NCBI GenBank assembly: GCA_013368315.1
Contig: JAACJM010000038.1
Location: forward strand, 62,001-126,000
From: Tetrapyrgos nigripes
Taxonomy: Eukaryota > Basidiomycota > Agaricomycetes > Agaricales > Campanellaceae
Direction of reading: 5' to 3'
Length of the DNA stretch: 64,000 bases
Both the position numbers and the translations under genes were made by a program. This document shows positions 59,133 through 64,000 of the stretch, in pieces (the first letter of the stretch is position 1; each line of letters opens with the position of its first letter). Under the pieces are notes generated by a model. That model saw only the letters and a list, made by a program, of their open reading frames with translations, was not told the DNA's origin and ran no database searches.

Positions 59133-61535
59133 CTACACTTTCGACTTTGTATTGGTACTGTATTCTGCACCACAATCTCCAACCATTTCCCAGACCCTTC
59201 TCGCACTATCACCCAGTGCGAAGCTGTCAAGCCTATTGCGATCATCTTCATCCAGTCGAAGCCCAAACACATTCAGGTTTTCTTGGACATTGCTAGAGAC
59301 ACCAAGTCGTGTGCCGACGATGACAGAAGCGACTTCAGGTCGGTCCAAAACCCAGCGAGTCGCAACGTTAGTTAAAGTTAGGGCTTGCCGGGGGGTTGAG
59401 TGTTTGTCGGCAATAGACCTAAGTGTTGCAAGGAGCTCTTGAAACTTTGGCCATGTACCCCAAGTGAGTATCATATCAAAGTACTGCGATAAGGTGTATC
59501 AGAAAATTGGGTACGATGATCAGAAACTGGAAAATAGATACCTTGCGTTGTGAAGGCGTAAGCGCTGCACTCTCGGAGTAAACATCTGGCGATTTTTGGC
59601 CTAGCCATTTCTGAGAAAGGAATCCGCCGCACTGGCCGTTTGGAGTCAATAGAAGGAGAGCTGTGAGTCACTTTGGCAACTCACGAAAGATCCGTATGTC
59701 AGGAGTTTGATGCCATACTTGAGGCATACTTCGGACATTTCCACCGTGGGCCGGGCATCCACCAGAGAGAACTATATCGACGAAGGAAGTTCGCACCGAG
59801 GTTGTGAGAATGACAAGACAGATCACCTACTTGTACCTGATTCGACACAACACCTACTTCGCCAATCTTGTTCAAAAGGTACTCGGCCGCCTCCTCCATA
59901 TGCTTTGAATCGAAATTGCATAGTCCGACGTTGGTGACTAGTTGCGGATGCGTTTTGGTAATTTGTACAAGTTTTGCGAGGATGGGAAGGTAGATTTTAT
60001 TGGAATACTGAACAAATATCGAGATCAGCGAGCTGGACGAGCACAGAATGACGACATGCAGACTTACATCATACCAGTGGAACTTCGATTCGCAAAGTTG
60101 ATCAGACGTCCATCTGCCTGATGATGAGAATTGTGGCATTCCTCACCTGGAGTAATTCCACTCTTCCTCCCAATCTTTTGTACCTTTCTTTGACTCTCTC
60201 CAGAACTAATTCATCTAGACAATCTCCTTCAATCTTTAGTGGCCGGAAAACACACCACTTGGTGCATGCAATGACCTGCTGTTGTACTTCAGAAGGGAGA
60301 GATTTTCGGAATGATCCCCAAACGAGTTCAGCATCGCCCTGTAGTGGCATCCCGTTAGGAAATATGGCCAAAATATTCTCAAAAGACTCACATAATGATC
60401 TGCCATATCGGATGCTACCAAACCAGATTCTATCAACTCTACCAATGCTTTCTCTTGCTTCGCACTAGATGCAGAGCCCCATGCTGCTGAAGACATTTGC
60501 CAAAAGCCATTCAAGAGCCTTGGAAGTCTTAAGGATGTGGTAGACCCTGTTTGAGCTCCGAGCTCGGCGTATGCAATTTGAGACCACTGGGCGAGGTTGC
60601 AATTGATTATAATTTCGTTTGCAGTGGGAGAAGTAGAAGAGCTGAGAGCGATAAGCATCTTGAGTGGCACTGACTTGGTTTGGACGGTATCGACACCGTT
60701 GATGTGAAGGTCGTAGTTTAGGATGAGCGTTTGATGGGCACTGTTAGCGGCATGTGTAAGGCTGATGGGAGGAGTAGAGGCGTCGAGGAAATCTTGAACT
60801 TGTTTTCGGGCCCTTATAAAGGGAAAGTCGAGTCGTTCCTGGATGCAGTAGGACTGACATCGCGCTAGGGAGTCCAGAAGTTCGAGAAGCAGGTCCTTGG
60901 TCTCATCATCCGGAGATGAGGTACCTGAAGCGTTCAAAGACTCCTTCAAAGCCTGGATGGCCTGTACCAAGTCACCACACACACTGGCGAGAGCTGCACC
61001 CAATGCATGCGCACTGGTGGTATGATCACCATCATCGGTCACCCATCGGGCACCGGCCATGGGGATGGCATTGAGAAGGTGGGTCAATCTGTTAGTGTTC
61101 TGAGCAATTGCCAACCGGATCTTGGAAAAAGAAGATGGTCAAAGCTTACAGTGGTAACGACTCTTTCGCCAGTTTGCTGGAGAACCAACAACGGATGTCA
61201 GAGATGAACTGAGGATACTCTGGTTCCTTGAGCGGACTAGAAGGGAAGAGCTGGTCTGCGGGGAGTAACTCTGGAGGATTGGTGAGTAGTCTGGTACGGA
61301 CGTGAGAGACGAAGGTTCTCTGGGCTTCAAGGCTCTGCGACACCAAAAGGCGCAGTGACGACTTGAGTAGCTGTGGAGGGACTGCGTTCATGGTTAACAG
61401 ACGCATCGACGAGATCGAAAAAGTCGGCTTACGCTGGGAGATGAGGACGTCGTCCATGGTATTCCTAAAATCGTCGTTAGGAAACGTCATTGGACTGTGA
61501 TCAGGAATGGCTTACACATGGCCAGAGGTGAACAT
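59133..61535 (-). CDS. aldo/keto reductase fused to an unknown N-terminal domain
   Basis: NAD(P)H-dependent reductase of the aldo/keto reductase superfamily with an extra N-terminal part. Exon 1 is MFTSGHV (ATG at 61535). Later exons give LPPQLLKSSLRLLVSQSLEA, EYPQFISDIRCWFSSKLAKE, LTHLLNAIPMAGARWVTDDG and CGDLVQAIQALKES, about 300 residues of mostly helical, unrecognised sequence. In the same uninterrupted exon the reductase begins at SLRLPRLLNGFWQMSSAAWG, then SGLVASDMADHY (with the Asp and Tyr of the active site). ELLQFHWYDYSNKIYLPILA, LVTNVGLCNFDSKHMEEAAE, VVSNQVQFSLVDARP and RWVLDRPEVASVIVGTRLGV follow. The end is GAEYSTNTKSKV. The fusion is supported by continuous reading across the boundary. 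The substrate is unknown. Confidence 0.85.
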
Positions 61536-62263
61536 CGTGGTTCGATTAGACGCAGAAATGAGAATATTTTGGCTTTATATGCGGTGCAGTGGCTCACCGC
61601 AAGAAAGTGAAACAAAAGAGAGACAAATATTAGATAAAATATTAACCAGCGGGCACAGCGGCCCTTAGCCAGTCAGAAAATGAGGAGTATTTTGTTTCGG
61701 ATGGGTCTTGGATGGAGACAGCGCGATATTATTTGAACACCGGGATATGCAAATCCCCAGCAGAAGACAGCTCGCCACCACAGAACTGATTGTTAAGAAG
61801 TGATAGGCGAGTTGTTGAGAGACCGATGTGTACCTCATCCTTCCAGCTATACGCCAGTCTGGTATTTGTGTCTTTCCTCAAACAGAGGCGGATAATGGAG
61901 AGACGATGAACCAGGTGGGGCTACTTTCCATTTTTGGTAGAGAACAAAGGACAAGGGAACGATAATGCAAGTTCACAGTGGGAGGGCTGTACATGGTGTG
62001 ATTGCCAATTGGATTTGAGGAAGCCAGCCTTACCCTTTTCCATGCATTAACGAGAGTACCATGGCCTTGTCATCATGGGCTTGTCTGGTTTTTTGTATGT
62101 AACACGGCTAATAGGAAAAGATGACGAGACATATTGTAAGAAACCAGGACAATTTTGCGAAACCTTTACACGCCATGCTAGAATGTTTTGAGGCTTGAAG
62201 GAGATCTGAAGGAGATTTGAAGTCAGAAATATCCGAAAATCCGATTCGGACCTTCCCACCTCC
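61536..62263. other. divergent intergenic region between the AKR fusion and FAD oxidoreductase genes
   Basis: About 730 bp between start codons that face away from each other, so it should hold both promoters. No gene or repeat was recognised. Confidence 0.45.
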
Positions 62264-64000
62264 ATGTCGACCGTCCGCGTTCCAATTCGTCGTCTACAAG
62301 CTGCCAACGAAGCATTTACAAACCATGAACTGCAACGGCCACCATCTCTGCCAGTTGCCAACCCCACTAATTCTTTCTGGCTCGACAGCACCCCCAGTGG
62401 TATGGCAAAGGAAGGAAGCACAGGCGTCTTGACGAAGGATGCAGATATTTGCATTATCGGTTCTGGAATCACCGGGGTTTCAGTCGCATATCATATCTCG
62501 AAGATCCTGCAAGAGAAACGGTCTGCAAAGCCGCTGACCGCCACCATATTGGAATCCAGAGATTTTTGTTAGCCGTGTCTGCTTGTCATACCTGGGTTTG
62601 ATTCATTCATTCACGGTGTATTATATATTTTTATCCTCCAGGTTCTGGTGCGACTGGTGCGTTCAGCTGACGCTCTCAATGATGCGGTGGAAGTGATCTG
62701 TACCTTTCGGGCTTTTTGCCAGGTCGTAATGGAGGACATCTATGTCCAGCTATATTCATTGATTTTAAGGACCTCGAGTCGCGATATGGCACCCAAGAAG
62801 CAGTTAAATCCATTGCCATCGAGAACCACACGGCAAATAGCATACTCAAGTACATCGCAGATGAGGGATTGGCGGACAAAGTCGATTTAGTTGGCGGAGG
62901 ACACATCACCCTCTTTGTAACGGAAAAAGAGTACGTCGAGGCTACAGCGGATTTTGAAGCTGCAAAAGAGGCAGGCCTACCTGTGGACGATGTTGAATGG
63001 ATAGAGAGGAAGTCAATGCATGAAGTACGTGCCAGTTGGGAGGTCATTACTATTCAACTTGGTGCTCAATGACTGCAGACATACGGCATAGACTTTCCTG
63101 GTGCAAGAATCACAACCAAAGGTCACAATCTCTGGCCCCTTAAGCTCGTTACTCAATTGTACTACTCTGCCAAATCGAATCCAGCCCATCTTTCTCTCAA
63201 TCTCCACACCAGTACTCCGGTCACTTCTATCGAATATTTGGATGATGCAGGAGATGGTCATGGTAGTAGACGACTGAAGGTTAATACTCCCCGTGGCTCA
63301 ATAATGACCTCGTATATCCTACACGCAACCAACGCCTATGCAAGTTACCTCCTTCCACATATGCACGGTCCAGAAGGAATCGTTCCGACCCGGGGCCAGG
63401 TTATTGCTTCACGAGCTGCATGCTCGTCGGAGAACTTGACCAAAAGTGCTTGGTATACGAATGAGGGCTTTGAGTACTGGTTTCCTAGGCCTCTCAAGTC
63501 TGATATCGAAGGGGCAGGAGAAGCAGATTTTCCTCTATGTATATTAGGTGGAGGCAGAGGTGCAGCTAGTCCTGGATTCGAGTGGTATGAGGCTGATGAC
63601 AGTACTTGCAACAAACTCGTTGGGGATGCGTTGAAGGGGTTTTTGCCTGGATTGTTTCCGGGGAAGTATGAGGAAGGAAAGGAGCCTGAGATGGAGTGGG
63701 TAAGACTCTTTTGTTCGTTTTTGATTTAGTTGAGCCTGACGAATATGTACAGTCGGGGATTATGGGTTTCACCAAGATGAGAGATCCGTTTGTGAGTATG
63801 CTTTCGATGAGGGATTCTCCTGTTTGACTCTGGTTGCTCTAGGTTGGTCCTGTGATTAAGTCGGGAACATCCTTCAGTGGCCAGTATATCTCAGCAGGCT
63901 ACTCCGGGCATGGAATGCCTCGCGCGTTCTCTTGGTATGTCTAGTGCCTTTCTTTGGATTTCTGAACCTGTCCTCATGTATTTCTACACTTCTAGTGCTC
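62264..64000 (+). CDS. FAD-dependent oxidoreductase (DAO family), 3' end outside window
   Basis: Flavoenzyme of the D-amino-acid oxidase/glycine oxidase fold; substrate unknown. Exon 1 is 62264-62567 and starts MSTVRVPIRRLQAANEAFTN. It carries the FAD-binding loop ADICIIGSGITGVSVAYHIS and ends in ESRDF plus T. Exon 2 is a 15-nt microexon (62642-62656). Exon 3 starts at 62723. Together they read CSGATGRNGGHLCPA, the second conserved flavin motif. It continues KYIADEGLADKVDLVGGGHI, TYGIDFPGARITTKGHNLWP, LHATNAYASYLLPHMHGPEG and VPTRGQVIASRAA. The FAD-domain return is SGQYISAGYSGHGMPRAFS, followed by an intron and the window edge. Two further short introns split the 3' part. Gene truncated by the window, not by mutation. 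Confidence 0.9.

Overview
The window reads as nuclear DNA of a filamentous basidiomycete, most likely an Agaricomycete. Genes are split by many short introns (about 45-70 nt, GT...AG). ATP-citrate lyase is one fused chain, whereas most ascomycetes encode two separate subunits. Several predicted proteins (a DUF3433-type membrane protein, a DUF7137-type protein and a conserved Cys/His-rich protein) resemble families I know from mushroom genomes, and a mushroom-type sesquiterpene synthase is present. I see no prokaryotic operons, CRISPR arrays or viral genes.

Layout. 1-4.7 kb: the 3' end of a membrane-protein gene, then two tandem C2H2 zinc-finger paralogues and a small inverted-repeat element. 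4.7-15.4 kb (minus): ATP-citrate lyase, then a very large disordered protein, then a tRNA-Glu. 16-20.4 kb (plus): a DUF3433-like membrane protein with an abnormal 1.47-kb intron. 21.4-26.4 kb: an unrecognised protein and S-adenosylhomocysteinase (minus), the latter sharing a 166-bp divergent promoter region with a tiny three-exon SOM1 gene. 27-35.2 kb (plus): a conserved coiled-coil/Cys protein, a SUN-like SLP1 homologue and a DUF7137 protein. 36-37 kb: a 959-bp transposable element with a perfect 8-bp target duplication. 37-48.7 kb: TAO3/PAG1/Furry (minus) and proteasome RPN1 (plus), sharing a 263-bp divergent promoter. 48.9-56.7 kb: a disordered protein, a mitochondrial protein, a sesquiterpene synthase and a Tc1/mariner-like MITE. 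56.7-64 kb: a B-type cyclin, an aldo/keto reductase fused to an unknown N-terminal domain, and an FAD-dependent oxidoreductase cut by the window edge.

Function. Most genes are housekeeping: acetyl-CoA supply, the methyl cycle, mitochondrial inner-membrane peptidase, proteasome, polarity and cell cycle. They do not form one pathway. The sesquiterpene synthase, the aldo/keto reductase and the FAD oxidoreductase lie within about 10 kb, but a cyclin lies between them, so a terpene cluster is only a weak possibility. Exon boundaries were worked out by hand from splice signals, reading phase and family resemblance. No database search was run. Spans run from start codon to stop codon and include introns.
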